DNA of 54,868 nt from Hespellia stercorisuis DSM 15480 (GCF_900142165.1 NZ_FQZY01000029.1:1-54868), one strand, 5' to 3'; shown: positions 36,395-44,804, numbered from the stretch's first letter. Program-made: numbers and translations. The notes: a model not told the origin generated them from the sequence alone.

Positions 36395-36994
36395 ATGAGA
36401 AGTAAAAATCCTGAACTGATGAAGAAAATATTAAAATATGCAGAGCAGTATTATCTGGATTTTGGGCATTCGCCTACTACGCTAAATATTGCAAAAGCAC
36501 TTGATATTGCAAAATCCACTGTATACAGATACCTGTTAGAAATGAATGATAAAGGTATGTTGGAATATGATGGTCAGGAGATACAAACAGCAGTAACAAG
36601 AAAAGTGAATCAGGATATTTCTCAGACAGCGATTGTTGGTTCTATTCCTTGTGGAACACCTGAGTATGAAGAAGAACATATCGAGGGATATGTAGCTTTG
36701 CCAACTGCCATCTTTGGAAAAGAAGATTTATATATTCTTAGAGCCAATGGAGAGTCAATGATAGACGCAGGTATTGATGATGGAGATTTAGTTGTTATTA
36801 AGAAAAACAAAAAAGCCAATGATGGAGATATTGTTGTCGCACTTGTAGATAATCAGAATACTCTAAAGCGGTTTTACAGAGATGATGAAAACCGACGTAT
36901 TATTCTCCATCCAGAGAATAAGAAATTCAAAGATATATATGCCGAAGAATGTACGATTCAAGGCGTGGCTTGTCACATTATAAAGGAAATCTAA
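36395..36994 (+). CDS. lexA: LexA/S24-family SOS-type repressor
   Basis: This 199-residue self-cleaving repressor has an N-terminal winged helix-turn-helix (HSPTTLNIAKALDIAKSTVYRY, about 25-46). The cleavage site is in VGSIPCGTPE and reads Cys86-Gly87 rather than the more common Ala-Gly. The catalytic serine is S121 in ANGESMIDAG and the lysine K158 in NTLKRF, so the protease centre is complete. GAGGTG precedes the start. It should repress its own promoter and perhaps element genes until RecA filaments trigger cleavage. The base composition is like that of the ICE genes upstream. Confidence 0.85.
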   Translation: MRSKNPELMKKILKYAEQYYLDFGHSPTTLNIAKALDIAKSTVYRYLLEMNDKGMLEYDGQEIQTAVTRKVNQDISQTAIVGSIPCGTPEYEEEHIEGYVALPTAIFGKEDLYILRANGESMIDAGIDDGDLVVIKKNKKANDGDIVVALVDNQNTLKRFYRDDENRRIILHPENKKFKDIYAEECTIQGVACHIIKEI

Positions 36995-37013
36995 CCAGTG
37001 AAAGGCAAACATT

Positions 37014-37124
37014 ATGAAGAATGAAGGAATTCGCTATCATCATTATGATAGTGCGGAAATAAAATCAAGTGATTATGCAGATAAAATAGTACCCTGCATA
37101 ACAGTGGAGGTGGATACAACTTGA
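37014..37124 (+). CDS. Small protein, 36 aa, coupled to immA remnant
   Basis: The frame starts with ATG at 37014 and stops at TGA 37122-37124, overlapping the TTG start of the ImmA-like frame (TTGA). The product (MKNEGIRYHHYDSAEIK...) has no recognised family. The stop-start overlap and an in-frame GTGGAGG site for the next gene suggest a real coupled pair. Confidence 0.35.
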   Translation: MKNEGIRYHHYDSAEIKSSDYADKIVPCITVEVDTT

Positions 37125-37300
37125 ACACATTTTATACTAGAACTGAGATTGATGAAATCGGTGCAGGTCTTATCCAAGTATATAAGGATAAGCACCCAAG
37201 CAAAGTTGTCGCATATATAGATATTGAACATTTCATAACAGATTTTCTGGGACTTAAGATTGAGTTTGCATCTTTTCTCAGTCGAAAACTCTTTTCCTGA
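37121..37300 (+). pseudogene. ImmA/IrrE metallopeptidase, 5' fragment only
   Basis: A 59-codon frame from TTG 37121 (NTFYTRTEIDEIGAGLI, then AYIDIEHFITDFLGLKIEFA) matches, as I recall them, the leading region of ImmA/IrrE peptidases that follow LexA-like repressors in these elements. The zinc motif HExxH, which would come later, is absent. Family-like sequence stops near 37275 and a short unrelated tail ends in TGA. The gene was cut by the rearrangement that joined the minus-strand region on the right. Confidence 0.6.
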
Positions 37301-37346
37301 TAAAACCTTTATGGCTCCATTTTGGAATCTAACAGTTGCTGATAGA

Positions 37347-37802
37347 CTAGTTCCATATATAATGATCCTTTGTCATATCATGATGAATCGTTACGTAATA
37401 TTCATCTTCGACCTGCTCCACATTGATTGCATGCATTTCATCGGCCGGCTCTGCCTCAAGCACTGGTAAGGTGATTCCACAGCAACTAATCACCGCCTCT
37501 CCCGTTGCAGAAATAACATTTCCACAAATTGGACATACATACAGTTTTGTTCTAAGCATATTAAACGAACGATTGGTGTTCGAAATATCATCTCCAGATA
37601 ATAATTCAATCGTAGAGATTCCAAGCGCTTTTGAGATATGCTCTATTAGCGCAATATCTGGATATCCCTTACCGGTCTCCCATTTTGAAACTGTTTTATC
37701 ACTTACTTGAAGATGTTTGGCAAGCTCAAGCTGTGTCATTTTCTTTTCTTCTCTGAGTTTTCTAATAATAGATCCTGTAACATACTGATTCATTCTGTTC
37801 AA
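37347..37802 (-). pseudogene. XRE regulator with cysteine-rich domain, C-terminally truncated
   Basis: The 151-residue product has a clear helix-turn-helix (IIRKLREEKKMTQLELAKHL, then VSDKTVSKWETGKGYPDIAL) and a CPICGN...SCCG segment. Relatives in Clostridia continue for roughly 40 residues after MTKDHYI, but here that point is followed by WN and a stop. The end therefore coincides with a junction at about 37350, opposite the broken immA. A GGAGTTG site precedes the minus-strand ATG. The DNA-binding part could still be functional. Confidence 0.65.
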
Positions 37803-37905
37803 CTCCTTTCTGGCTTTAGGATATCAAATGAACACGAACCTGTTTACCTACGCGTAGTAGAGTTGTTGTAACAGAACCAAATTAACCCATTTACTGTGCG
37901 ACTGT

Positions 37906-38145
37906 CTATTCCACGATAACTGCTGTTCCACTTGCTGTCACCATAAGCATTCCATTGTCGGCACCTAGCACTTCATAATCAATATCAACTCCTACAACAG
38001 CATTGGCACCCATTGCTTCTGCTCTCTGTTCCATCTCTCTGAGTGCATTCTGTCTTGCCTGTATCAGCTCTTCTTCATAACTTCCAGATCTTCCTCCAAA
38101 GAAATTACTGAGTGACGCAGCAATATCTTTTACAAAATTAACGGG
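37906..38145 (-). pseudogene. ybjQ: YbjQ/UPF0145 family protein, N-truncated
   Basis: On the minus strand the frame reads [20 protein letters not shown], then [17 protein letters not shown] and [19 protein letters not shown] up to the stop at 37906-37908. This is the conserved core and end of YbjQ. The first 25-30 residues and a start codon are missing: the frame begins directly at the stop codon of the dehydrogenase gene. It is a gene fragment made by deletion. Confidence 0.75.
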
Positions 38146-39105
38146 TTACTTGTATTTGTAAAATCCTTCGCCTGAAGACACTCCAAGTTTTCCTTCTGCA
38201 ATGTATTTGTTCAAAATACTTTCCATCGCTTTAAAATTATATGGCATCATCATCTTCTTCAGAAGTGGTGAGAAGATACCCGGTACACTCTGGTACTGAT
38301 GCACAATATTGTATGCTGTTGTAAGTCCCACTGTATCAAAAATCTGGAAGGGGCCCTTCGGGGCACCGGTTCCATGTGTCCATGCCATATCAATACTCTT
38401 TGGATCCGAAACACCTGATGCATATAGGTCAAGTCCACTTAATAAAAAGGGAACTAACATGGAGTTCAGAAGGTATCCATTCTTTTCCTTTAAAACCGGT
38501 AATGCAATCATTCTAATATCGTTCGCAAACTGGATTAGTTCATCAAAGTGTTTCTTGTCTGTCTTATCTTGAGCCATAACTTCCGCCGTATTATTCTTCC
38601 AGATTGAATTCGCAAAATGAAGCGATAAATACTTTTCAGGTCTTCCTGTATATTTCGCAAAAGCGGAAGGAAGTAGTGTGGAAGAATTCGTAACAAGGAC
38701 CGTTTTTTCAGGCAAAAGTGGGGCAAGTGCCTTATAAAATACAATCTTGTCATTTGTATTCTCTGCCATAGACTCAATCACAAGGTCAGCATCACCTACT
38801 GCTTTCTTCAGATCAAGTTCAAGCTGAATGCTTTCATATGCCCTATTGACCTTTGCGATCAGTTCTTCCTTCTTAAAGTTCTCTTCCGCTGCAATTCCTG
38901 CACACCAAGGGCCTTCTCCTGAAGCCATCTTTTCAATTGCCTCAAGATAGGTTTCTTTCAATTGATCAAGCTTAGGCTGTGTTCGTGTAATGGAACTCTC
39001 ACTTCTCAGCCAAATCGTTACATCAAATCCACAAAATGCTGTCTGGAATGCAATCTGACTTCCCAGAACACCACCACCACCAATTACAACTTTTGAATAT
39101 CTCAT
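38146..39105 (-). CDS. 3-hydroxyacyl-CoA dehydrogenase
   Basis: This 319-residue NAD-dependent enzyme oxidises 3-hydroxyacyl-CoA, as in beta-oxidation or butyrate metabolism. The Rossmann motif VIGGGGVLGSQIA opens the protein and ADLVIESMAEN follows the second strand. NSSTLLPSAFA and the catalytic-histidine region LSLHFANSIWKN are present, and the C-terminal domain ends GVSSGEGFYKYK, the usual end of the family. GAAGGA precedes the ATG. It is the only metabolic gene in the window and looks chromosomal. Its stop abuts the ybjQ fragment, so a deletion ended exactly behind it. Confidence 0.85.
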   Translation of the reverse strand: MRYSKVVIGGGGVLGSQIAFQTAFCGFDVTIWLRSESSITRTQPKLDQLKETYLEAIEKMASGEGPWCAGIAAEENFKKEELIAKVNRAYESIQLELDLKKAVGDADLVIESMAENTNDKIVFYKALAPLLPEKTVLVTNSSTLLPSAFAKYTGRPEKYLSLHFANSIWKNNTAEVMAQDKTDKKHFDELIQFANDIRMIALPVLKEKNGYLLNSMLVPFLLSGLDLYASGVSDPKSIDMAWTHGTGAPKGPFQIFDTVGLTTAYNIVHQYQSVPGIFSPLLKKMMMPYNFKAMESILNKYIAEGKLGVSSGEGFYKYK

Positions 39106-39405
39106 TTTATATCCTTCTTTCTTTTTGTAGTTTAGAAATAATATATCACTATAGATTTAAAACCGCAAATAATATTCTGCACCTCAAATACTAACAAACC
39201 TCACTTTGTTTTGTATACACACTTAGCTTAAAAGAACACTATTTCACGAAGAATTTAAACTGATACTCCCACATTGTAACATTATTTACCACCACCTTTC
39301 AATCTTTTTCAATAAATTATTGATTGCAACTTTGGAGTAAAGATACTTATTAAACCCTGCAAGTTATCCACAGAGCAACACTCGATTTTCAAGATGATAT
39401 CTTTA
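39106..39405. other. Gene-free stretch beside the IS1380 transposase
   Basis: I see no coding frame. It holds the minus-strand promoter region of the dehydrogenase (TTGCGG and TATATT spaced 17 bases when read on the minus strand) and the downstream end of the IS. A perfect DnaA-box-like TTATCCACA lies at 39364-39372. I could not define the IS inverted repeat by eye. Confidence 0.4.
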
Positions 39406-40668
39406 TTATACCAGACATTTTTCATACACTTCCTTGTACGGATAGTTTTCTGACAAATTCATAATTACAGTTCTTGCGGTTTTAATGATTTTGGCTGCAA
39501 GAAATACATACTTCAAACGAAAGGTCTTTATTTGCTGTCTGTATTCTGAAGGCTCTAAGGAATCAATCTTGAACAACAAAAACAGGTTATATGAAAGCAT
39601 CATCATTTGAAATACCGCTTCATTTGCCCAAAATGATTTAAGTAAAAGATGACCCACCGCCATGTCGTATTTGGCTTCTTTAATATAATTCTCAGCATTG
39701 CCACGTTTTTCATAGGATATAACTACTTTTTCAGAAAGCAATGTAGTGTTTGTCACAAAGAAAAAGTATTCGTACTCAGAGCCTTCTAAAAGTGATATTT
39801 GTGCTCTTTCTTTTTCTGGTTTCAGTACGCGAGACACAACAAACCTTCTGTCTTTCTCCCAGTTATCTAATTTTGTAAACAGTTCTGTAGTTTCTCTGCC
39901 TTCTTCACCTTTAACGAATACAACCGATGAATTCGTTGCTTGGGATGCAAGCGTAGAATAACTTTTGGGTTTAATTAAATATTTGCAACCAAGAGATTCT
40001 ATCGTTTCAATAATTTTTTCATCAAAGTAGCCACTATCCATTCGAAATAAAATCTCTAAATCATCTGTTTTGATGTTGGCTACTATTTCTTTGATCATTT
40101 CAGATGCACCGTTAGCTGTGTAAGTATTGCCACTTCTTACAAATCCGGTGACGTAGGCTTTTAATTCGTTGCAAAATGCAAACTGGATATTGTAGCATCG
40201 GTTTCCTAGTTTCTTGGGATTATATCCTTTTGATGCACCTTCTTGATGACCTTCTACGTTGATTACACTACTATCAATATCAATCGTAATGGATGTCAAT
40301 TTACTTTTAGTGAGCAGTTTTTTAAAGACTTTAAAATTAATGTCTCTAAACATTTGTGTTGTCTTAAAGGTGAAGTTTCCTAAAAACCGTGACACTGTTT
40401 CAGGTTCTTTTACGGAAATATCAAATTCATTAACGAGTGGATCATTTTGAAGGATCTTTAGACGTTCTAGCTTGTCTATACCAATAAAGTGACCACAGAT
40501 CATCGTCTTTATATGATTCATCTTGATTTTATTTGTGGAGTCATTATCAAATACGAGGTCATTTTCAACTAGATCAAAAATCTCATTACTTTTTGCGTTC
40601 TCAAGGAGAAGAAAAAGACCTGCATTTGATGTTAGATTCTTAGCTGTGAAATCAATTTTATTAATCAT
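39406..40668 (-). CDS. IS1380-family transposase
   Basis: This 420-residue DDE transposase shows a first acidic motif in TSITIDIDSSVINVEG with the downstream KGYNPKKLGNRCY, the second in LFRMDSGYFDE, and a C-terminal YEKRGNAENYIKEAKYD that supplies the glutamate, the pattern of the IS1380 group. The frame is complete, with AAAGGGG before the minus-strand ATG. It lies between the scar region and the ywbE operon and may have mediated the joining of two elements. Confidence 0.85.
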   Translation of the reverse strand: MINKIDFTAKNLTSNAGLFLLLENAKSNEIFDLVENDLVFDNDSTNKIKMNHIKTMICGHFIGIDKLERLKILQNDPLVNEFDISVKEPETVSRFLGNFTFKTTQMFRDINFKVFKKLLTKSKLTSITIDIDSSVINVEGHQEGASKGYNPKKLGNRCYNIQFAFCNELKAYVTGFVRSGNTYTANGASEMIKEIVANIKTDDLEILFRMDSGYFDEKIIETIESLGCKYLIKPKSYSTLASQATNSSVVFVKGEEGRETTELFTKLDNWEKDRRFVVSRVLKPEKERAQISLLEGSEYEYFFFVTNTTLLSEKVVISYEKRGNAENYIKEAKYDMAVGHLLLKSFWANEAVFQMMMLSYNLFLLFKIDSLEPSEYRQQIKTFRLKYVFLAAKIIKTARTVIMNLSENYPYKEVYEKCLV

Positions 40669-40760
40669 AATTTAAACCCCTTTTTCTGCTTTTGTTACTA
40701 TTATTGTACCATATATCGACTCATAAAAGCTGATAATTCAACACATTTTTGAGCATTTTT

Positions 40761-40781
40761 CTTTCACCCAATGGGTGAAAG
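40761..40781. repeat. Perfect 10-bp inverted repeat
   Basis: CTTTCACCCA and TGGGTGAAAG are separated by one base. It lies 93 bases upstream of the IS1380 transposase start, so it may belong to the IS end, or be an operator. No other function is visible. Confidence 0.4.
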
Positions 40782-40878
40782 CTGAATTTTGAAGGAACGT
40801 ATATTTATCAATGCTTTGAGGGTGGTTTATAAAGTACTGACGTAGAATCTCAGTGTATTATTCATCAGTGTTCCTCAT

Positions 40879-41070
40879 TTATATGATTTCCTGTACACGA
40901 CCGACTTGACCATCATCGAGCATTACCTTGATACCGTGGGGATGGTGGCTACTGTTCGTGAGAATACGGGCAACAACACCCTCTGTTAGCTTGCCTGTCG
41001 GCTGGTTTTTCTTTAAGACTATTTTTACATTTGCACCGATGTGAATATCGGCTCTGTTTTGTCCGTTCAT
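40879..41070 (-). CDS. ywbE: YwbE family protein
   Basis: This 63-residue protein resembles YwbE of Bacillus over its whole length (ADIHIGANVKIVLKKNQPTG, then GVVARILTNSSHHPHGIKV). Its function is unknown; the fold is probably an SH3-like barrel. GGAG precedes the minus-strand ATG. It is the last gene of the xre-immA-ywbE operon, an unusual place for a gene that is normally chromosomal. Confidence 0.8.
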   Translation of the reverse strand: MNGQNRADIHIGANVKIVLKKNQPTGKLTEGVVARILTNSSHHPHGIKVMLDDGQVGRVQEII

Positions 41071-41097
41071 AATATATACTCCTAAGTAGCTGTCGTA

Positions 41098-41625
41098 CTA
41101 ATCAACTCGAATGTTTTTGAAAAAATCGCTCCTTGGTTCCATCGGCAATCTCAAATTATATCCGAGCCTGTTCATTTCCTGAAGCTTAATCAGCATCAGG
41201 TTGATTTCCGAGTTCATTATCTGTGACATTTGAACGATGTCATATCCGTTTCGAGCCAATTCCATACACTCATCTGTATCAATAAGAGTATGGGCAGCAA
41301 ACGCATTTGCTTCATATTCGGTTGTGCTTTGCATACGGAAAAGCTCAAATTCTTGTAGACCTTCTCCCTTTGCCAGCTCTCTATGATAAATGTCGTGACC
41401 CATTTCGTGTCCGGCGACCATTTGTGTTAGATACTCGTCCATCTTACTATTTAGAAACATTGCTCTGTGTTTCCAACGATACACATACATACCTAAAAGA
41501 CTGTTGAAGCAGTCTACCGGAACTACATCAATGCCGACTTCTTTTGCTAATATCAGCGTATTTCTTGTTCCGTTTTTTTGAACGAGATTATTTGCCTTTT
41601 TATATATTCCAACAGAATCAATCAA
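41098..41625 (-). CDS. ImmA/IrrE metallo-endopeptidase
   Basis: This 175-residue zinc protease has the motif AGHEMGHDIYH (HEMGH about 73-77) and the downstream EYEANAFAAHTLI with the third ligand. In ICEBs1 ImmA cleaves the repressor ImmR after DNA damage; the same pairing is likely here with the XRE gene just upstream. The start is TTG at 41625, with GGAGGT eight bases before it. It lies 79 bases after the xre gene and 27 before ywbE on the same strand. Confidence 0.88.
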   Translation of the reverse strand: MIDSVGIYKKANNLVQKNGTRNTLILAKEVGIDVVPVDCFNSLLGMYVYRWKHRAMFLNSKMDEYLTQMVAGHEMGHDIYHRELAKGEGLQEFELFRMQSTTEYEANAFAAHTLIDTDECMELARNGYDIVQMSQIMNSEINLMLIKLQEMNRLGYNLRLPMEPRSDFFKNIRVD

Positions 41626-41704
41626 TTAAATACACCTCCCAAAAGGGTGCAATCCACCCTTTGACATATAAATTCTATCAGAGCAAGTATCCCATAAACC
41701 GTAC

Positions 41705-42112
41705 TTACTCTGTTTTGTATTTCTTGGGGGTGTATTTTTTGTTGTCCTCTTTGGCTTTCCAATAGTAATCCTGAAACGCTTTCATTACGCCATCAAGATC
41801 CTCGTCTGAAAGTTCACCGCCTGCAAACAGACCGCCCATTTCTTCAACGAGTTTCTGAGCCTGTTTTTTGCCGGTATAGCCGTAACGCTCTCTTGCGGAA
41901 ATGATGAAGTCATCGTTCTCATTGCGAAGCTCGTCGGCACTCACGCCAAGTATATTCGCAAGGATGGTATAAACCTCTCTGTTTTGCGGATAAGTTTTTC
42001 CTTTCTCGTAGTTGCTGATGGTATTCAGACCAAGACCTGCTTTTTCGGCAAGCTCCTTTTGTTTCATATTGGCTTTCAATCGCAGTGTACGGAGTTTTTC
42101 GCCAAAGGTCAT
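41705..42112 (-). CDS. XRE repressor (ImmR-like)
   Basis: This 135-residue protein has an N-terminal helix-turn-helix (LRTLRLKANMKQKELAEKAG, then LNTISNYEKGKTYPQNREV) and a helical C-terminus with GGELSDEDLDGVMKAF that could be the part recognised by the partner protease. AGGAGG precedes the ATG. It is transcribed away from the polY operon and very probably binds the two palindromes at 42130-42148 and 42198-42216 that bracket the divergent promoter. Confidence 0.88.
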   Translation of the reverse strand: MTFGEKLRTLRLKANMKQKELAEKAGLGLNTISNYEKGKTYPQNREVYTILANILGVSADELRNENDDFIISARERYGYTGKKQAQKLVEEMGGLFAGGELSDEDLDGVMKAFQDYYWKAKEDNKKYTPKKYKTE

Positions 42113-42129
42113 TGTTGTATCCTCCTATT

Positions 42130-42216
42130 TTCACAAACTAATTGTGAATTATTCTGTATGGCACTTGACAATCACAAGCTGATTGGATATAATGATATTC
42201 ACAAACCGCTTGTGAA
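42130..42216. promoter_or_regulatory. Divergent control region: consensus promoter with two operators
   Basis: A perfect plus-strand promoter, TTGACA (42165-42170), 17 bases, TATAAT (42188-42193), drives polY. Two 19-bp sites with the same arms, TTCACAA-n5-TTGTGAA, lie at 42130-42148 and 42198-42216. The second covers the start point; the first covers the xre side. The identical arms and flanking arrangement are typical of a phage-like repressor switch. Confidence 0.85.
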
Positions 42217-42270
42217 TTAACAAGTTAATTGTACACTGGTTTGGGATTATTGTCAAGGGGGTTGCGAGAA

Positions 42271-43506
42271 TTGTCAAAATCTATTTTGCATTGTGATATG
42301 AATAACTTCTATGCGAGCGTTGAATGTATGCTTGACCCTTCGCTTCGCAGCCATCCGGTGGCAGTCTGTGGCTCTGTTGAGGAAAGGCACGGCATTGTCC
42401 TTGCAAAGAACTATGCCGCAAAAGCATTCGATGTAAAGACCGGAGATGCTGTATGGCAAGCAAAACAGAAATGCAAAAACTTGGTAGTTGTTCCTCCCCA
42501 CTATGAGGAGTACATCAAGTATTCAAAGCTTGCGAGAAGTGTTTACGGCCGCTATACCGATCAGGCTGAACCTTACGGTATGGACGAATGCTGGCTCGAC
42601 ATAAGCGGAACACAGAACATATTCGGCTCACCCGAAAAGGTTGCCAATGAAATCCGAGAAACAATTAAGTTTGAACTCGGACTTACCATCTCGGTTGGTG
42701 TATCTTTCAATAAGATATTTGCTAAGCTCGGCAGTGATATGAAAAAGCCGGATGCCGTTACTATTATTGAGAAAGATACTTTCCGAGAGAAGATATGGGG
42801 ACTTCCCGCTGCTGACCTGCTTGGAGTAGGTCGTGCAACGCAGCGTGTTTTAGATAACTATTGTATCCGTACTATCGGTGACTTGGCTAACACCAGTCCG
42901 GACTTGCTGAAAAGCAGGCTTGGAAAAAACGGCGTCGCTTTGTGGAATTTCGCTAATGGTCAAGACCATTCCATCGTGGCAAAGCAAGACTTCGTATCTC
43001 CGGTAAAGAGCATCGGTCACGGTACTACAACAGTTGCGGACTTGGAAAGCAGCGAACAGGTGTGGGCTGTTTTCCTTGAACTTACGCAAGAGATTGGACA
43101 CAAGCTCCGTGTTCATCAGAAATGCGCCGAGGGAGTCGCAATACACATCCGAGATAACACCCTTTTCTCAAAGCAATGGCAAACCAAGATTTCGTTGCCG
43201 ACACAATCACCGATGGTAATTGCAAAGACAGCATTTGCTCTGTTTAAGCAGAAGTATTCTTGGACAAACCCTATCCGTTCCGTCACAGTTCAGGCAATCA
43301 ACCTTATTCCACAGGACACGCCCCGCCAGATTGACCTGTTTACTGATGTGAAGATGATAGATAAGTTTGAACGCCTTGATTTGTGCATTGAGGAAATAAG
43401 GCGTCGTTTCGGAAATGACAGTATTCGCAATGCTGTCTTATGCTCTCATTCTAAAATGCCTCCGGCACGAGTGGAAATCACGATGCCGACAGGAATGATT
43501 GGCTAA
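42271..43506 (+). CDS. Y-family DNA polymerase (UmuC/DinB-like)
   Basis: This 411-residue translesion polymerase has the first catalytic aspartate in ILHCDMNNFYASVE (D9) and the second pair in MDECWLDISG (D105, E106). The helix-hairpin-helix-like DLLGVGRATQRVLDNY and a C-terminal little-finger domain follow. The TTG at 42271 has AAGGGGG nine bases upstream; an earlier in-frame TTG at 42229 lacks one. It is the first gene behind the repressor-controlled promoter, so it is probably induced on DNA damage. The length fits UmuC-type proteins of mobile elements. Confidence 0.9.
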   Translation: MSKSILHCDMNNFYASVECMLDPSLRSHPVAVCGSVEERHGIVLAKNYAAKAFDVKTGDAVWQAKQKCKNLVVVPPHYEEYIKYSKLARSVYGRYTDQAEPYGMDECWLDISGTQNIFGSPEKVANEIRETIKFELGLTISVGVSFNKIFAKLGSDMKKPDAVTIIEKDTFREKIWGLPAADLLGVGRATQRVLDNYCIRTIGDLANTSPDLLKSRLGKNGVALWNFANGQDHSIVAKQDFVSPVKSIGHGTTTVADLESSEQVWAVFLELTQEIGHKLRVHQKCAEGVAIHIRDNTLFSKQWQTKISLPTQSPMVIAKTAFALFKQKYSWTNPIRSVTVQAINLIPQDTPRQIDLFTDVKMIDKFERLDLCIEEIRRRFGNDSIRNAVLCSHSKMPPARVEITMPTGMIG

Positions 43507-43522
43507 GGAGGATAACCGTAAA

Positions 43523-43777
43523 ATGGAACAGCCACAGAGAAGAAAAGTATATGTTAAGGTAAACGCTGACCACAATCCCGACGGCTCTTGCCGTCCTAAC
43601 GCCATTACCTTTGAGAACGATGAGGTATATGAAATAGACCGTGTTAAGCGGAAATGCCGTGCAGCTTCGATGAAGGTCGGAGGAAACGGTATTCGCTACA
43701 CCGTAATGATATGTGGACAGGAGAGTTACCTTTTTGATGAAGAAAATGGAAAATGGTTTGTAGAAGCCAAATCATAA
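43523..43777 (+). CDS. Conserved small protein downstream of polY
   Basis: An 84-residue beta-rich protein (MEQPQRRKVYVKVNADHNPD, then TFENDEVYEIDRVKRKCRAA and TVMICGQESYLF). It takes the place that YolD-like proteins often have after Y-family polymerases, but I see no YolD similarity. ATG 43523 is used, 11 bases after AAGGAGG. Its role is unknown; a polymerase accessory role is only an inference from position. Confidence 0.65.
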   Translation: MEQPQRRKVYVKVNADHNPDGSCRPNAITFENDEVYEIDRVKRKCRAASMKVGGNGIRYTVMICGQESYLFDEENGKWFVEAKS

Positions 43778-43790
43778 GGAGGACTGTTGA

Positions 43791-44525
43791 ATGAAATGTT
43801 TGTCCCGACAGGATATTGAAGCAATCGCAACCCGTGTTGTGACTGCGTATTATAAGCTCCCTGAACTTCAAGGGCAGCAAATACATCGCATAGACCCGGA
43901 ACTGCTACTAACAAAGGTGCTTGGTCTGAACATAGAGTATTATCACTTATCTCGTGATAACTCCATACTTGGAGCAACCTCGGCATCGGAAATGGGCATT
44001 GAGGTCTTTGACAATGATGATAATGAAGCCATCTACTTTTTGGATGGCAAAACCGTCTTAGTAGAGAAAGATTTGAAGGACGACACAACCCAGCAAGGAC
44101 GCTGCAACTTTACCATTGCTCACGAAGGAAGCCACCAGATTCTAAAGATGCTCTATCCGAGAGAATATGGTGTGAACTCAAACTCAGCCAAGCTACACTT
44201 CTATCGTGCCAATTCAGAAAAAAACAAGCCTATTTCTGATTGGGAGGAATGGCAGGCTAACGCTCTCGGCTCAGCAATCTTATTACCCAGAGAAAGAATT
44301 GAAAGAGCGATGTTTATGTTTAGCCTCGGAGAGAAAATCACGATGCTCAACAAAATGGTAGATTCACGGGTATATGACCGTTTCAAAGACCTTGCGTGTT
44401 TTTTAGGCGTATCAAAGACAGCTCTTGCCATTCGTATGAAACAGCTTGGAATACTCGAAAATGATTATCTTGATGACCCTTACCGAATACTTGATGTTCC
44501 GTATGACGGAGGTGGTCGTGTATGA
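43791..44525 (+). CDS. Second ImmA/IrrE-type metallopeptidase
   Basis: This 244-residue protein has the zinc motif TIAHEGSHQILKM (HEGSH about 111-115) and the third-ligand region WEEWQANALGSAILLP. A C-terminal helical part (FLGVSKTALAIRMKQLGIL) looks like a helix-turn-helix. It belongs to the long ImmA/IrrE class and differs clearly from the one at 41098. AGGAGGACTG precedes the start and the stop overlaps the next gene (ATGA). A role as second protease in the induction circuit is inferred. Confidence 0.8.
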   Translation: MKCLSRQDIEAIATRVVTAYYKLPELQGQQIHRIDPELLLTKVLGLNIEYYHLSRDNSILGATSASEMGIEVFDNDDNEAIYFLDGKTVLVEKDLKDDTTQQGRCNFTIAHEGSHQILKMLYPREYGVNSNSAKLHFYRANSEKNKPISDWEEWQANALGSAILLPRERIERAMFMFSLGEKITMLNKMVDSRVYDRFKDLACFLGVSKTALAIRMKQLGILENDYLDDPYRILDVPYDGGGRV

Positions 44526-44737
44526 AAGATAAGCAAATGAAGGTCATTGTGAAGTGTCCCCATTGCGACTGGCGCATACTGGACAAGGTAACACCCACAT
44601 CGGGAGAAATCGAAGTCAAATGTCCGCAATGCCACAAGGTTGTGGCAGTTGACCTCTCACTTCGCAGGTCGATAAAATACAGATTGGCGATGGTATCGCC
44701 TCAGATTATAGAAAGGCAGCACAACAGAATAAGATAA
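44522..44737 (+). CDS. Zinc-ribbon protein, 71 aa
   Basis: A short basic protein with two CxxC knuckles, CPHCDW and CPQCHK, about 20 residues apart, forming one zinc ribbon of the Com/DksA-like size. It overlaps the protease gene by four bases. A nucleic-acid or protein contact role is likely, but no function is known. Confidence 0.7.
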   Translation: MKDKQMKVIVKCPHCDWRILDKVTPTSGEIEVKCPQCHKVVAVDLSLRRSIKYRLAMVSPQIIERQHNRIR

Positions 44738-44804
44738 GCAACTCTTTGTACCGAGCCACGGGTCTGTGGTTTAGCTTCTGCTAAACCCTCCAAGTCACCA
44801 AATT

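Noticed and set aside
37262..37345. Minus-strand open stretch reading YGTSLSATVRFQNGAIK
   Set aside because: It looks protein-like but has no start, no stop context and no recognised family; kept only as a sign of a scar.
43523..43777. YolD-like assignment for the gene after polY
   Set aside because: Position fits, but the sequence shows none of the YolD conserved blocks I know.
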